Shown: piece by piece, positions 46,573 to 56,306 of the stretch
How the letters are laid out: the number at the start of each line of letters is the position of its first letter
How positions within the stretch are numbered: the first letter of the stretch is position 1
Origin: Aliivibrio salmonicida LFI1238
GTDB lineage: Bacteria; Pseudomonadota; Gammaproteobacteria; Enterobacterales; Vibrionaceae
Direction: 5' to 3'
Length of the DNA: 64,000 nt
Assembly (NCBI RefSeq): GCF_000196495.1
Contig: NC_011312.1
Span: 2,046,001-2,110,000, forward strand
Made by a program: the position numbers and the translations under genes
The notes under the pieces: model-generated
What the model was told of the DNA's origin: nothing
The model's input: only the letters and a program-made list of their open reading frames with translations
Databases searched by the model: none

Positions 46573-47880
46573 TTAAGGGTGAATGGCATTCTTGTTTCTG
46601 GCATATCGTTGAGGTCTTGGTTTTACCATTCGAGGGAATGTTCTTTCCCTTCGCCTATCAAGTATTAAGCTTTCAGCCATCTGGTGGAAGCCTTTTAATT
46701 GTCGAGGGATCGCTCCTGGCGTTGAGTATGGTAAACCAACTAATAATGCAGATACATGAGCAAGTGTCCCATTAAAACTCAATTGATAAGGGAGATAATT
46801 TCCTTTTAAATTAAAGCAAAGCTCTACCATTTGGTAGCGAATTAAATTATAAGTCAACAAGATACCCCATAGTTCTTGTTTCACTAATTCAGGCAGACGG
46901 CTTCGTAGTGTTAAGCGATTTCCTAACATGTATTGTTTCTGCTCTCGGTAACCCAATTCTATTTCCCAACGATGCTCATAAAGACCGACTATATCTTTCA
47001 ATGGGTAACGTAATGGGTCAATCATTGACGTCAGAACTTGATAATCTTTTCCTTTAATTTTTCGAGTCACGAGACGAGCAGTCATCGTTTCAGGTAAATT
47101 AGAAAACAGTTTTCTTGCTCTTGGGTTACTCCGAAGAATAACAAGTTTGTCATTACGACCTAGCGATCGAATTATTTCATATTGAGTATTTTTTTTAAGG
47201 GGAATAAGCCAGTGACGCTCTGAGCCTGTCATCTGCCATTTATGTAGTAATCCTAATGAATAGAACCCCTTATCGAACATAGTTACGCTATGGTCAGGTG
47301 TACTATCTATTAACTTCTCTGCCAATATCATTTCATTTGTATTGTAATTATCGAAAGCGCTCGCTGTAATAAGATGACTGCTTAGCTCCATTTGGCAAAC
47401 CATTCTTACCTGTGGATATTGAGTTCCTTTTTGGCGAGAAAAAGCCTCTTCATTTTTCTGGTTATCAGGTGCTCTCCATACAACACCATCAACGCCTAAG
47501 AGAGTTAGTCCATTCCATTTAGGAAGATTAGCACTCTTAAGCCAGGAACTTGTCATTCGCTCAAAGACTGCTTTCATTGCTGCTTCACCTAGATTTTTTC
47601 GGCGCTGAGTAAGGGCACTAGGAGCGACAAAAGCTTTACCTGTACGGTCTACAATATCAAGCTGATTAACTAAATCCTTCATGGATTTATTGTTATAGAT
47701 AGCCATACCAACAAGTAACCATACCATTGATTCAAGAGTAAGCTTTCGCTTCCTCATCGTCACCGTATCAGTGAGAGAATAAGCCTCATCAATCAGATGG
47801 ATTGGAAGTAAATCAGCGAGAGTCTCTACGTTGCTAGGTTTCCAGTCATTGATTATGTTTAGAGCTTGAGAAACATCCAT
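46573..47880 (-). CDS. IS4-family transposase
   Basis: DDE transposase of the IS4 group, 435 residues from the preferred start. Catalytic region: [11 protein letters not shown] (first Asp), [12 protein letters not shown] (second Asp) and the Y(2)R(3)E(6)K signature [18 protein letters not shown] (catalytic Glu in YREQK). The sequence tracks E. coli IS4 transposase from [11 protein letters not shown] on, which picks the ATG at 47880; two upstream in-frame starts lie inside a hairpin. It appears intact. Confidence 0.92.
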   Translation of the reverse strand: MDVSQALNIINDWKPSNVETLADLLPIHLIDEAYSLTDTVTMRKRKLTLESMVWLLVGMAIYNNKSMKDLVNQLDIVDRTGKAFVAPSALTQRRKNLGEAAMKAVFERMTSSWLKSANLPKWNGLTLLGVDGVVWRAPDNQKNEEAFSRQKGTQYPQVRMVCQMELSSHLITASAFDNYNTNEMILAEKLIDSTPDHSVTMFDKGFYSLGLLHKWQMTGSERHWLIPLKKNTQYEIIRSLGRNDKLVILRSNPRARKLFSNLPETMTARLVTRKIKGKDYQVLTSMIDPLRYPLKDIVGLYEHRWEIELGYREQKQYMLGNRLTLRSRLPELVKQELWGILLTYNLIRYQMVELCFNLKGNYLPYQLSFNGTLAHVSALLVGLPYSTPGAIPRQLKGFHQMAESLILDRRRERTFPRMVKPRPQRYARNKNAIHP

Positions 47881-47883
47881 AAA

Positions 47884-47916
47884 AAAATCCAAGTGCATAA
47901 AATACACTTGGATTTT
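47884..47916 (-). terminator. Hairpin with T-run directly before the IS4 transposase start
   Basis: On the minus strand a perfect 12-bp stem (AAAATCCAAGTG / CACTTGGATTTT) is followed by seven T and then the ATG. It would end or mask incoming read-through transcripts, a known way for elements to block activation by outside promoters. Confidence 0.7.
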
Positions 47917-48013
47917 GACATCTAAAAAGGATCGGTCAACCGATCATATTTACCTTAAATGATCGGCATTACACCAAATGGCAGGGCTTAAATATGACTT
48001 ACTTAGTGCTGAA

Positions 48014-50290
48014 TTATAGAGTCGCAGTGAAAGTACGTGCGATTACATCAGCTTGTTGCTCTGTCGTTAGAGAGTTAAAACGCACAGCATAACCCGATAC
48101 ACGGATAGTCAGTTGTGGGTAGTTCTCTGGGTGCTTAACTGCGTCTTCTAGAGTTTCACGGTTAAGAACGTTAACGTTAAGGTGTTGACCACCTTCTACG
48201 TTAGCTTCATGGTGGAAGTAACCATCCATTAGGCCAGCAAGGTTAGAACGACGGTTGTCATCGTCTTTACCTAGTGCGTTAGGTACGATAGAGAATGTGT
48301 AAGAGATACCATCTTGAGCATCAGCAAACGGTAGTTTACCTACTGATGTAAGTGATGCTACTGCACCTTTCTCATCACGGCCGTGCATTGGGTTAGCACC
48401 AGGAGCAAAAGGAGCACCTGCTTGACGACCATCTGGTGTGTTACCCGTTTTCTTACCGTATACAACGTTAGATGTAATAGTAAGGATTGATTGAGTAGGG
48501 ATAGCATTACGGTACATAGTAAGCTTACGGATTTTACCCATGAACGTAGAAACTAGTTCACATGCGATATCATCAACGCGAGCGTCATTGTTACCAAATT
48601 TAGGGTAGTCACCTTCGATGTCGAAATCGATAGCAATGCCGTTTTCGTCACGAATTGGTTTAACTGTCGCGTATTTGATTGCAGATAGTGAATCGGCTGC
48701 AACAGATAGACCAGCAATACCACACGCCATTGTACGACGAACGTCACGGTCATGAAGAGCCATTAGAGACGCTTCGTAGCTGTATTTGTCGTGCATGTAG
48801 TGGATAGAGTTCAATGCTGTAACGTATTGAGTTGCTAACCAATCCATGAAGTGATCTAGGCGATCCATTACTTTAGCGTAATCAAGAACTTCATCTGTCA
48901 TTGGTGCTTCTTTAGGACCAATTTGGATTTTCAGTTTCTCATCAACGCCGCCGTTGATAGAGTAAAGCATTGTTTTCGCAAGGTTAGCACGAGCACCGAA
49001 GAACTGCATTTGCTTACCAACGATCATTGGAGATACACAACAAGCGATTGCGTAATCATCAGAACCTAGGTCAGGACGCATTAGGTCATCATTTTCGTAC
49101 TGGATAGAAGATGTATCGATAGATACCTTCGCACAGAAACGTTTGAAGCCTACAGGCAGTTGCTCAGACCAAAGAACAGTGATGTTTGGCTCTGGAGAAG
49201 GACCCATTGTGTATAGGCTGTTTAGGAAACGGAAGTTAGTACGTGTAACTAGTGTACGACCGTCAAGACCCATACCACCCATAGATTCTGTTGCCCAGAT
49301 TGGGTCACCAGAGAACAATTCATCGTATTCAGGAGTACGTAGGAAACGAACCATACGTAGCTTCATTACGAAGTGATCGATCATTTCTTGAGCTAGCTCT
49401 TCAGTTAGAAGACCTGCTTCGATATCACGTTGGATGTATATGTCTAGGAAAGTCGAAGTACGACCTAGAGACATTGCAGCACCGTTTTGAGATTTAACAG
49501 CAGCTAGGTAACCGAAGTAAGTCCACTGAATTGCTTCTTGAGCAGTTGTAGCAGGACCTGAAATATCACAGCCGTATTTAGCTGCCATCACTTTGATTTG
49601 ACCTAGAGCGCGGTGTTGCTCAGCAATTTCTTCACGAAGTTGCATTGTTGCTGTTAGGTCTTCGCCTTTTTCAAAACGTTCTTGTAAAGAAGCGAATTGA
49701 GCCAGTTTGTCTGTGATAAGGAAATCAATACCGTAAAGTGCAACACGACGGTAATCACCAATGATACGACCACGGCCGTAAGCATCAGGAAGACCTGTTA
49801 GAACACCTGATTTACGACAGTTTAAAATGTCTTTAGTGTAGATATCGAAAACACCAGCATTGTGTGTTTTACGGTATTCAGAATAGATTTTTGAAACCAT
49901 AGGATCAAGAACGCGATCGTATGCTTTACAAGAACCTTCTACCATACGTACACCACCATTAGGGATGATTGCACGTTTTAGAGGAGCATCAGTTTGAAGA
50001 CCAACGATTGTTTCTAGGTCTTGGTTGATGTAGCCCGCATCGTGAGATGTGATGGTAGAGATAAGAGAAGTATCAAAATCAACAGGCGCATGAGTTGCGT
50101 TTTCCTGCTTGATGCCTTCCATTACTTTAGCCCAAAGCTTGTTAGTTGCTTCAGTACCTTCAGAAACTAAGAATTCTTCATCACCTTCATAAGGTGCATA
50201 GTTCTTTTGGATGAAATCGCGAACGTTAACTTCGTTTTGCCACTCACCGTCTGCAAAACCTGTCCAAGCTTTAGCAAATTGCTCTGCCAT
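48014..50290 (-). CDS. pflB: Pyruvate formate-lyase (formate acetyltransferase)
   Basis: Glycyl radical enzyme (758 residues) converting pyruvate and CoA to acetyl-CoA and formate in anaerobic growth. Active-site Cys pair in [10 protein letters not shown] and the glycyl radical loop VSGYAVRF (Gly at about 733). Key PFL segments [30 protein letters not shown] and [30 protein letters not shown] are intact. focA lies upstream on the same strand, pflA downstream past the IS4. TAGGT upstream of the ATG acts as ribosome binding site. Confidence 0.97.
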   Translation of the reverse strand: MAEQFAKAWTGFADGEWQNEVNVRDFIQKNYAPYEGDEEFLVSEGTEATNKLWAKVMEGIKQENATHAPVDFDTSLISTITSHDAGYINQDLETIVGLQTDAPLKRAIIPNGGVRMVEGSCKAYDRVLDPMVSKIYSEYRKTHNAGVFDIYTKDILNCRKSGVLTGLPDAYGRGRIIGDYRRVALYGIDFLITDKLAQFASLQERFEKGEDLTATMQLREEIAEQHRALGQIKVMAAKYGCDISGPATTAQEAIQWTYFGYLAAVKSQNGAAMSLGRTSTFLDIYIQRDIEAGLLTEELAQEMIDHFVMKLRMVRFLRTPEYDELFSGDPIWATESMGGMGLDGRTLVTRTNFRFLNSLYTMGPSPEPNITVLWSEQLPVGFKRFCAKVSIDTSSIQYENDDLMRPDLGSDDYAIACCVSPMIVGKQMQFFGARANLAKTMLYSINGGVDEKLKIQIGPKEAPMTDEVLDYAKVMDRLDHFMDWLATQYVTALNSIHYMHDKYSYEASLMALHDRDVRRTMACGIAGLSVAADSLSAIKYATVKPIRDENGIAIDFDIEGDYPKFGNNDARVDDIACELVSTFMGKIRKLTMYRNAIPTQSILTITSNVVYGKKTGNTPDGRQAGAPFAPGANPMHGRDEKGAVASLTSVGKLPFADAQDGISYTFSIVPNALGKDDDNRRSNLAGLMDGYFHHEANVEGGQHLNVNVLNRETLEDAVKHPENYPQLTIRVSGYAVRFNSLTTEQQADVIARTFTATL

Positions 50291-50687
50291 GATATACCTA
50301 CCTTTTTAGTAGAAAAAATACGTACTATTTTCAGTGGTGTTATGAATAGACCACAACCCGTATGGGCAAATAGTACACTCTATATTTAATAACAATATGA
50401 ATGGTTATAAAAACGAGTCTATAAGCATTCATATTGCGACTAACGTTTCGATTTTTCAATCATAGCTTAAACTTTTTTTGTAAACCTTAAACTAAATCAA
50501 TAAATCTTCAATTTTTTTAATAAAGTTTGGGTAGCGGTTGACGCTACCCAAGAAGTATTATACTGACGCTTACTTGTTAAAGTAAAGAAGGGATGCCGTA
50601 CTGGGTTTCAAGCATTCCTATAACATCTATTGTGATGAAATAAACAACAATCACAATAGGCTCAGTCATTGATCTCTGTATTAAGAA
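50291..50687. promoter_or_regulatory. focA-pflB intergenic region with hairpin
   Basis: Nearly 400 bases. It contains an inverted repeat TTGGGTAGCG / CGCTACCCAA (50527-50551) just past focA, without a clean T-run, that may partly end focA transcripts. A half-conserved FNR-like site TTAAA-N4-ATCAA lies at 50487-50500. A pflB promoter is expected here by analogy with E. coli, where several promoters serve the operon. Confidence 0.5.
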
Positions 50688-51548
50688 TTAATGACGTGCG
50701 TCTGGTTTTAAATAAATATTCCAATAAGTAATACCGACTAAAAGTCCGCCACCAAGAATATTACCAATGGTGACTGGAATTAAATTATTTACTACAAAAT
50801 TACTTATTGTCAAATCAGCAAATGCTGATGGGTCAATATTGATTACTGTCCAGAATTCAGGACTAGCAAAAGCATGAATTGCGATGCCTAGTGGAACCAT
50901 AAACATGTTTGCAATACTGTGCTCAAAGCCTGCCGCAACAAACATTGCAACTGGTAATAGCATCACAAGTACTTTATCAGAGTTACTACGACAAGAGAAA
51001 GTCATCCAAGTCGCTAAACAAACCATCAGATTACACAATGTACCTAAAGCGACTGCTTGACCAAAAGTATGGTGTAGCTTGTGTTGCGCTACTTTCATTG
51101 CAGTAAGACCCCATTGTCCATTATCCAGTAAATGCATTTTAGCAAACCAAATCATTGCAACAAAAAACATAGCACCAATGAAGTTACCAAAATACACAAT
51201 GCACCAGTTTTTTAATAATTGGCTCGTTGTGATTTTATTACTTGCTCTTGCAACGGTAGTTAATACTGATGAGGTAAATAGTTCACCACCACAGATAACA
51301 ACAAGAATAAGACCTAAGCTAAAGGCAAGACCGCCAACCAGTTTAACCATGCCCCAAGGTGCATCGCCAGCACCCGTTGTTACGGTAATATAGAATACAA
51401 AGGCGATAGAAATAAATACACCAGCAGTTATTGCAAGGTAAAAAGATTGGAAAGGGGCTTTAGTGGCTTTATAAGTACCAACATCTTCGGCTTTTTTAGC
51501 CATATCTGGTGGAACGATAGCATCGAATTGGTTGTATTCTTTTTTCAC
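50688..51548 (-). CDS. focA: Formate channel FocA
   Basis: Inner-membrane formate/nitrite transporter family protein (286 residues, six helices) that moves formate made by PflB. Family segments: KAPFQSFYLAITAGVFISIAFVFY, GGLAFSLGLILVVICGGELFTSSVL (with the conserved GGELFTS), NWCIVYFGNFIGAMFFV, GTLCNLMVCLATWM and FEHSIANMFMVPLGI. An N-terminal cytoplasmic stretch (about 1-35) matches the part that interacts with PflB in E. coli. First gene of the focA-pflB unit. Confidence 0.95.
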   Translation of the reverse strand: MKKEYNQFDAIVPPDMAKKAEDVGTYKATKAPFQSFYLAITAGVFISIAFVFYITVTTGAGDAPWGMVKLVGGLAFSLGLILVVICGGELFTSSVLTTVARASNKITTSQLLKNWCIVYFGNFIGAMFFVAMIWFAKMHLLDNGQWGLTAMKVAQHKLHHTFGQAVALGTLCNLMVCLATWMTFSCRSNSDKVLVMLLPVAMFVAAGFEHSIANMFMVPLGIAIHAFASPEFWTVINIDPSAFADLTISNFVVNNLIPVTIGNILGGGLLVGITYWNIYLKPDARH

Positions 51549-52077
51549 GAGCAGATGTCCTTTGTAATGATATGAAATATAAAACCATTCAGTTTTAGGG
51601 TCTGTTTATCATTATACGAATATAATTTATTTGTGACATAAATTTTGAGCATGGAGAAATCGTTAATCAATTAACGTTAGCGAGGTCACAGTATGCCTTT
51701 ATATGTCGTCACAAATCACGATACATTTATTACCTGAATTGCAAAAATAGGTAATGATTTGTCTTGTATTTAACTAACGATTGAAGCTTATCAGATATGT
51801 TTCAAAGGTGATTGATCTCGATCATTTTATGTTATTTAGTGAAATAAAATGACAGTTTCCTGTATTTTTTTCTGTGATTAGATAAAAAGCTGTAATTTAA
51901 TTTCATTAAAATCAAATTAGAGTAATCGATTTGAAGGTTCTAATTTTTATAATTAAGTGTTTCACATGTCATATTTGGTTGATGATTTGTTGCTACTTTG
52001 GTTGCTCGGTGTTATGTTTTGTTTGTATTAAAGATCTCAATATAATAACAATACTGACAAATTAGGAGTTATGGCGC
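51549..52077. other. Intergenic region between divergent focA and amino acid transporter genes
   Basis: About 530 bases of regulatory space for the focA-pflB operon and the divergent ABC transporter. It contains one good FNR-type palindrome (separate entry). I see no RNA gene. Confidence 0.5.
51812..51825. promoter_or_regulatory. Putative FNR binding site
   Basis: TTGAT-CTCG-ATCAT matches the FNR consensus TTGAT-N4-ATCAA at nine of ten fixed positions. It lies about 263 bases upstream of focA, whose operon is FNR-activated in E. coli, and a similar distance from the divergent ABC transporter gene. Confidence 0.55.
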
Positions 52078-52848
52078 ATGAAGGATGTTGTCGCGCTAGA
52101 AGTGAAAGATTTACATAAACACTTTGGGAAAAATGAAGTATTAAAAGGGATATCACTGGAAGCCAACAAAGGTGACGTAATCTCTATTATTGGTTCATCT
52201 GGCTCAGGTAAAAGTACCTTCCTACGTTGTATTAATTTATTAGAAACACCGACCAAAGGCGAAATTTGGGTTAATGGTGAATTGATTGAGATGAAGAATA
52301 ACCGCCTTGGTGAATCCATCCCAGTTAACGAAAAACAAGTCCAACGAATTCGCTCACGCCTCGCTATGGTATTTCAAGGATTTAACCTTTGGTCTCATAT
52401 GACGGTTTTACAAAATGTAATAGAGGCACCAATACATGTTCTTGGTGTACCAAAAGCAGAAGCGATTGAGAAAGCAGAACAAATTTTAAAGCAAGTTGGG
52501 TTATATGAGCGTCGCGATTATTACCCAGGACATCTATCTGGTGGCCAACAACAACGTGCAGCCATTGCCCGAGCACTCGCCGTTGATCCTGAAGTCATGT
52601 TATTTGATGAACCAACCTCAGCCTTAGATCCTGAATTGGTTGGTGAGGTTTTAGGCGTAATGCGTGACTTGGCAGAAGAAGGACGAACCATGTTAGTTGT
52701 CACCCATGAAATGGCTTTTGCTCGTGATGTATCAAATCATGTCATGTTTTTACATCAAGGTTTGGTCGAAGAGCAGGGGGATCCAAAGAAACTCTTTACT
52801 GAACCAGAATCCGAACGATTACAGCAATTTATTTCGTCAATATACTGA
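52078..52848 (+). CDS. Polar amino acid ABC transporter, ATP-binding protein
   Basis: ABC ATPase (256 residues) of the HisP/ArtP/AotP class for basic amino acids. Walker A GSSGSGKST, Q-loop VFQGFNLW, signature LSGGQQQRAAIARAL, Walker B VMLFDEPTSALDPELV, switch VTHEM. The insertion after Walker A (EMKNNRLGESIPVNEKQVQRIRSRL) is typical of HisP-like arginine/histidine/ornithine transporters. First of four genes; GGAGTTATGGCGC precedes the ATG. Confidence 0.92.
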   Translation: MKDVVALEVKDLHKHFGKNEVLKGISLEANKGDVISIIGSSGSGKSTFLRCINLLETPTKGEIWVNGELIEMKNNRLGESIPVNEKQVQRIRSRLAMVFQGFNLWSHMTVLQNVIEAPIHVLGVPKAEAIEKAEQILKQVGLYERRDYYPGHLSGGQQQRAAIARALAVDPEVMLFDEPTSALDPELVGEVLGVMRDLAEEGRTMLVVTHEMAFARDVSNHVMFLHQGLVEEQGDPKKLFTEPESERLQQFISSIY

Positions 52849-52932
52849 TTGGTTTATTGATGTTTTAAGCAATACCGAAATAACGCAGTGTATTAAATCA
52901 ATAAAAATGAAGTTAGTTACAGGAGCAAGGAA

Positions 52933-53709
52933 ATGAAGAAGTGGTTATTAGCAGCAATTGTTGCATCTACAGCCGTTACTGGCGCAGCTCAAGCAAAAGA
53001 ATGGAAGCAAATTCGATTTGGTATTGAAGGGGCATATCCTCCATTTAGTTGGACTGAACCATCAGGTGAACTGAAAGGGTTTGATGTCGATATCGCTAAC
53101 GCACTATGTAAAGAGATGGAAGCTCGTTGTAAGATCGTTGCTCAAGATTGGGATGGTATTATCCCATCACTATTGGCTCGTAAATATGATGCGATTATTG
53201 CAGCAATGTCTATTACAGAAGAGCGCAAGAAAAAAATCGATTTCACTGAGAAATACGCACTGATCCCGAATAAATTTGTTGCTAAAAAAGGCACAGAATT
53301 AGTCATGACTAAAGAAGGTCTAAAAGGGGTAACCGTTGGTGTTCAACGCGCGACAACACACGATAAATATTTGACAGACAACTTTGGTTCTGGTGTTGAG
53401 CTTAAGCGTTATGGCTCATTTGATGAAGCATATCTAGATCTTAAAGCGGGTCGTATTGATACTGTTCTTGGTGATGCATCAGCATTAGAAGAAGGGTTAC
53501 TAAACAAACCTGGCGGTAAAGAATACGAATTTGTTGGTCCTTCGCTAACGGATCCAAAATGGTTTGGTGATGGGTTTGGTATCGCAACTCGCAAACAAGA
53601 TAAAGATTTAACAAAACAATTGAATGCCGCAATTGATTCACTTCGTGAAAAAGGTGTTTATCAAGAAATTGCAGCAAAATACTTCAACTATGATGTATAT
53701 GGTGAATAA
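52933..53709 (+). CDS. Polar amino acid ABC transporter, periplasmic binding protein
   Basis: Family 3 solute-binding protein (258 residues) with a Sec signal peptide ending AAQA (about 22). Conserved RFGIEGAYPPFSWTEPSGELKGFDVDIANALC, AMSITEERKKKIDFTEKY, and VGVQRATTHDKYL, the layout of ArtJ/HisJ-type lysine/arginine/ornithine or histidine receptors. Two Cys near CKEMEARCK could form the disulfide known from HisJ/LAO proteins. Which basic amino acid it binds is not settled. AGGAGCAAGGA precedes the ATG. Confidence 0.92.
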   Translation: MKKWLLAAIVASTAVTGAAQAKEWKQIRFGIEGAYPPFSWTEPSGELKGFDVDIANALCKEMEARCKIVAQDWDGIIPSLLARKYDAIIAAMSITEERKKKIDFTEKYALIPNKFVAKKGTELVMTKEGLKGVTVGVQRATTHDKYLTDNFGSGVELKRYGSFDEAYLDLKAGRIDTVLGDASALEEGLLNKPGGKEYEFVGPSLTDPKWFGDGFGIATRKQDKDLTKQLNAAIDSLREKGVYQEIAAKYFNYDVYGE

Positions 53710-53732
53710 GTACAAAAAGTACTAATTCATAT

Positions 53733-53761
53733 GAAAGAGGCCGTAGTCTATAGCCTCTTTC
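53733..53761 (+). terminator. Hairpin after the binding-protein gene
   Basis: GAAAGAGGC and GCCTCTTTC arms followed by a T-rich stretch, between the binding protein and permease genes. It probably acts as a partial terminator that keeps binding protein in excess over permease. Confidence 0.75.
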
Positions 53762-53798
53762 AATTTTCTAATAGTTAAAGCGAAAGCTTGGAAGCAGT

Positions 53799-54539
53799 AT
53801 GTTAGATTTGCAAGGATATGAGTCCTCGATTTTAGATGGGGCATTAGTTACGTTACAAGTCGCACTGCTATCACTCATTTTAGCCGTGTTTTTAGGGATG
53901 TTAGGTGCGTTAGCTAAATTAGCGCCGTATCGCTGGGCTCGATCTATTGCGACAGTCTACACTACCGTTGTTCGTGGTATTCCTGATCTTGTCTTAATGA
54001 TGTTGCTATTTTTTGGCGGACAGATGCTATTGAATAATGGCCTGTATGAGTCAAATGAATGGATCAACGAATGGATGACAAGTTCAGACCCAAATCATGA
54101 ATGGGTTGCCTATCTTCCTGATTATATAGAAATTAGTCCATTTATTGCTGGTGTTCTTACGATAGGTTTCATTTTTGGTGCTTATATGGCAGAGACGTTT
54201 CGTGGGGCGATTATGGCTGTTGACCGAGGCGAAATGGAAGCAGCCAAAGCCTATGGTATGAGTGGTCCAATGGCCTTCCGTCGTATTTTGTTTCCACAGA
54301 TGATTAGGCATGCGTTACCGGGTTTTGGTAATAACTGGTTAGTGTTATTAAAAACGACCGCTTTAGTTTCAATCATTGGATTAGAAGACATGGTTCGTGT
54401 TAGTTCTATGGCAGCTGGTACAACCAAAATGCCGTTTACTTTTTATATGACCGTTGCTTGTATTTTCTTATTATTCACTGCCGTGTCGACTGGTGCTTTA
54501 AAACTGGTTGAGCGTAAATTTAGTATTCATACGAGGTAA
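53799..54539 (+). CDS. Polar amino acid ABC transporter, permease (HisQ-like)
   Basis: Inner-membrane permease of 246 residues, His/Glu/Gln/Arg/opine family. GALVTLQVALLSLILAVFLGMLGALAKL begins the domain; VVRGIPDLVLMMLLFFGGQMLLN and the EAA loop GEMEAAKAYGMSGPMAFRRILFPQMIRHALPGFGNNW are diagnostic. Followed by its partner after two bases. Confidence 0.93.
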   Translation: MLDLQGYESSILDGALVTLQVALLSLILAVFLGMLGALAKLAPYRWARSIATVYTTVVRGIPDLVLMMLLFFGGQMLLNNGLYESNEWINEWMTSSDPNHEWVAYLPDYIEISPFIAGVLTIGFIFGAYMAETFRGAIMAVDRGEMEAAKAYGMSGPMAFRRILFPQMIRHALPGFGNNWLVLLKTTALVSIIGLEDMVRVSSMAAGTTKMPFTFYMTVACIFLLFTAVSTGALKLVERKFSIHTR

Positions 54540-54541
54540 GC

Positions 54542-55219
54542 ATGGATTTTTCAATTATTATTGAGAGCCTACCCGTTTATTTGGATGGCCTTTGGACTAC
54601 TGTTTGGTTAGTCGCTTTATCTCTTATTATTGGGTTGTGCATTGCCGTCCCTACCGCGATTGCTAGAAACAGCAATAATCCATTAATTTGGGTTCCTGCG
54701 TGGGCCTATATTTATTTCTTTCGCGGTACACCATTACTGATCCAACTGTATCTGATTTATTACGGAATGGATCAGTTTTATCCCGTGAAAGACACGGTAT
54801 GGGAACATGCATCATTTTGTGCATTGGTTGCGTTTGCATTAAATACAGGCGCTTATACTTCGGAGATCGTTCGAGGCTCTATTAATGGCTTACCTCAAGG
54901 TGAAATTGAAGCGGCAAAAGCGTATGGCATGAGTCAATTTCAAACTTATAAACGCATTATTTTACCGAGTGCATTACGCAGAGCGTTGCCAGCATACAGT
55001 AATGAAGTGATTTTCATGTTACATGGTTCTGCGATTGCAGGCATTGTAACTTTGATGGATTTGACTGGCGCAGCACGATTAGTGAATTCTCGTTACTACG
55101 CACCTTTTGAGTCATATATTGCGGCAGGTTTGTTTTACATGTGTCTAACGTTCATTATTATTTTTGTATTTAAACAGTTAGAAACACGAATGCTTAGATT
55201 TATGAGACCATTAAGTTAA
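54542..55219 (+). CDS. Polar amino acid ABC transporter, permease (HisM-like)
   Basis: Second permease of the transporter (225 residues). YIYFFRGTPLLIQLYLIYYG and the EAA loop GEIEAAKAYGMSQFQTYKRIILPSALRRALPAYSNE match HisM/ArtM. Its ATG follows the previous stop (TAAGC ATG), so the two permeases are translationally coupled and probably form a heterodimer. Last gene of the operon; terminator at 55240. Confidence 0.93.
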   Translation: MDFSIIIESLPVYLDGLWTTVWLVALSLIIGLCIAVPTAIARNSNNPLIWVPAWAYIYFFRGTPLLIQLYLIYYGMDQFYPVKDTVWEHASFCALVAFALNTGAYTSEIVRGSINGLPQGEIEAAKAYGMSQFQTYKRIILPSALRRALPAYSNEVIFMLHGSAIAGIVTLMDLTGAARLVNSRYYAPFESYIAAGLFYMCLTFIIIFVFKQLETRMLRFMRPLS

Positions 55220-55239
55220 TTGTATTTTAAGTTATAATC

Positions 55240-55270
55240 AAAAAGAGCACAGAACTGTGCTCTTTTTTTT
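55240..55270 (+). terminator. Terminator of the amino acid transporter operon
   Basis: Stem AAAGAGCAC / GTGCTCTTT followed by an eight-base T-run. Confidence 0.92.
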
Positions 55271-55311
55271 TAATGTAGTATAGCCAGATTATACTCTTTG
55301 AGGAGGTCGTT

Positions 55312-55431
55312 ATGGGCTTATCATTTTTATTAGTAAGGCTAGTTAAATTCGCACTGATTTGTGCATTATTTTTGAGTGTTTTTGATTTCATTGAATATGG
55401 TAAAATTCTTTGGTATCAACGCTGGTTGTAG
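55312..55431 (+). CDS. Small single-pass membrane protein, 39 residues
   Basis: A short frame with a very strong ribosome binding site (GAGGAGG, seven bases before the ATG) and its own terminator (55445-55475). The product begins MGLSFLLVRLVKFALICALF, a hydrophobic helix, continues LSVFDFIEYGKILWYQRWL, with basic residues at both ends. TATACT near 55290 could be a -10 element, and the previous operon ends at 55270, so it looks like an independent transcription unit. I do not recognise the family and there is no cydX- or kdpF-like partner beside it. Confidence 0.65.
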   Translation: MGLSFLLVRLVKFALICALFLSVFDFIEYGKILWYQRWL

Positions 55432-55444
55432 TCGTAATGATAAG

Positions 55445-55475
55445 AAAAGAGCACTTTTTATGTGCTCTTTTTTGA
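55445..55475. terminator. Terminator after the small membrane protein gene
   Basis: Perfect stem AAAAGAGCAC / GTGCTCTTTT (55445-55454, 55462-55471) with T-run; can also work for the convergent grxB gene. Confidence 0.9.
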
Positions 55476-55502
55476 TCCTATAATTACTGATTAGCATTAA
55501 TG

Positions 55503-56153
55503 CTATACCGCAATATCTAAGTATAGATTCACACCGGTAAGCTCACTGATCTCTTCTAAATAGTTTTTTAGATGAGGAGGGAAGTCCAATCCTTTTACTA
55601 CCGTCAGATTACGCAGGAATGGGAAAAAATTGATGTCATCCCAAGTGATCTTATTTCCTTTCTCTGAAGGTAAAGTGATGAAGTTAACATCAACCAATAA
55701 AGGTGTTAATTCATTAATAAACTTATCGCTTTGGGCAAAAGCGTCGTCAAAACTCATCCCAATAAATGCTTCTTTTTTGTCCGTAAACCAAGTAACGGCT
55801 TCAGGACGTTCGAACTCTGGTAAATCAAATTTAGTCCAACGAGGAAAGGTCAATTTATTAAATAAAGGACGAACGTTACTTAACCATTCTGAAATATCAT
55901 CAGCACAAGTACCTTGTTCAATGACCGGATAATGGTCGTTTTCGTCGAGGTATTTTGCAATATCAAGGCTTTCAGCCATGTAGGTGCCGTCGTCTTTCTC
56001 TAAAATAGGTACCATATTTGCCCCCACCATTTCGATACGCGTATCGACATCATCATTTTGAAGGTAAGTAAATTCAACAGGAAGATTTTTTATTCCTGCG
56101 ACCATTTTTGCTTTCATGCAAAACGGACAGTGATCAAAGATGAATAATTTCAT
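55503..56153 (-). CDS. grxB: Glutaredoxin 2
   Basis: Glutaredoxin 2 (216 residues), a cytosolic GSH-dependent disulfide reductase with a GST-like fold. Redox motif CPFC (residues 9-12), cis-Pro region ANMVPILEKDDGTYMAESLDIAKYLDE, and an all-helical C-terminal domain ending ITWDDINFFPFLRNLTVVKGLDFP. The size and domain order are those of E. coli GrxB. Confidence 0.93.
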   Translation of the reverse strand: MKLFIFDHCPFCMKAKMVAGIKNLPVEFTYLQNDDVDTRIEMVGANMVPILEKDDGTYMAESLDIAKYLDENDHYPVIEQGTCADDISEWLSNVRPLFNKLTFPRWTKFDLPEFERPEAVTWFTDKKEAFIGMSFDDAFAQSDKFINELTPLLVDVNFITLPSEKGNKITWDDINFFPFLRNLTVVKGLDFPPHLKNYLEEISELTGVNLYLDIAV

Positions 56154-56269
56154 TGTATTTCCTCAATAATACTCGTTTAAATAAGCGATGGTTCTATAAC
56201 CAAAATCATTAAATAGGGAGCGAATGAATATTTTGGGCTAGCTTATTTTTACTCGTAACAGCAACGCAA

Positions 56270-56301
56270 TAAAAAAGCTCCCCCTTAAAAAGGTGAGAGC
56301 T
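56270..56301 (-). terminator. Terminator of xthA
   Basis: On the minus strand AAGCTCTCACC pairs imperfectly with GGGGGAGCTT, followed by TTTT; sits just beyond the xthA stop. Confidence 0.75.
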
Positions 56302-56306
56302 TAATA

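Larger units (their letters stand above)
46560..47971 (-). mobile_element. IS4-family insertion sequence (1412 bp) in the pflB terminator
   Basis: Complete IS4-group element. Ends are imperfect inverted repeats (TAATGCCGTTCACTTAAGG at one end, TAATGCCGATCATTTAAGG at the other), close to those of E. coli IS4. Flanks are an exact 13-bp duplication CACCAAATGGCAG (46547-46559 and 47972-47984). The target lies between two arms (AAGCCC and GGGCTT on the minus strand) of the pflB Rho-independent terminator. A palindrome with two GATC sites (47930-47945) near the transposase end could link expression to Dam methylation as in related elements; that is inference. Confidence 0.95.

Noticed and set aside
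50487..50500. Second FNR site upstream of pflB
   Set aside because: Only one half matches the consensus well (TTAAA-N4-ATCAA); mentioned in the intergenic entry but not called as a site.
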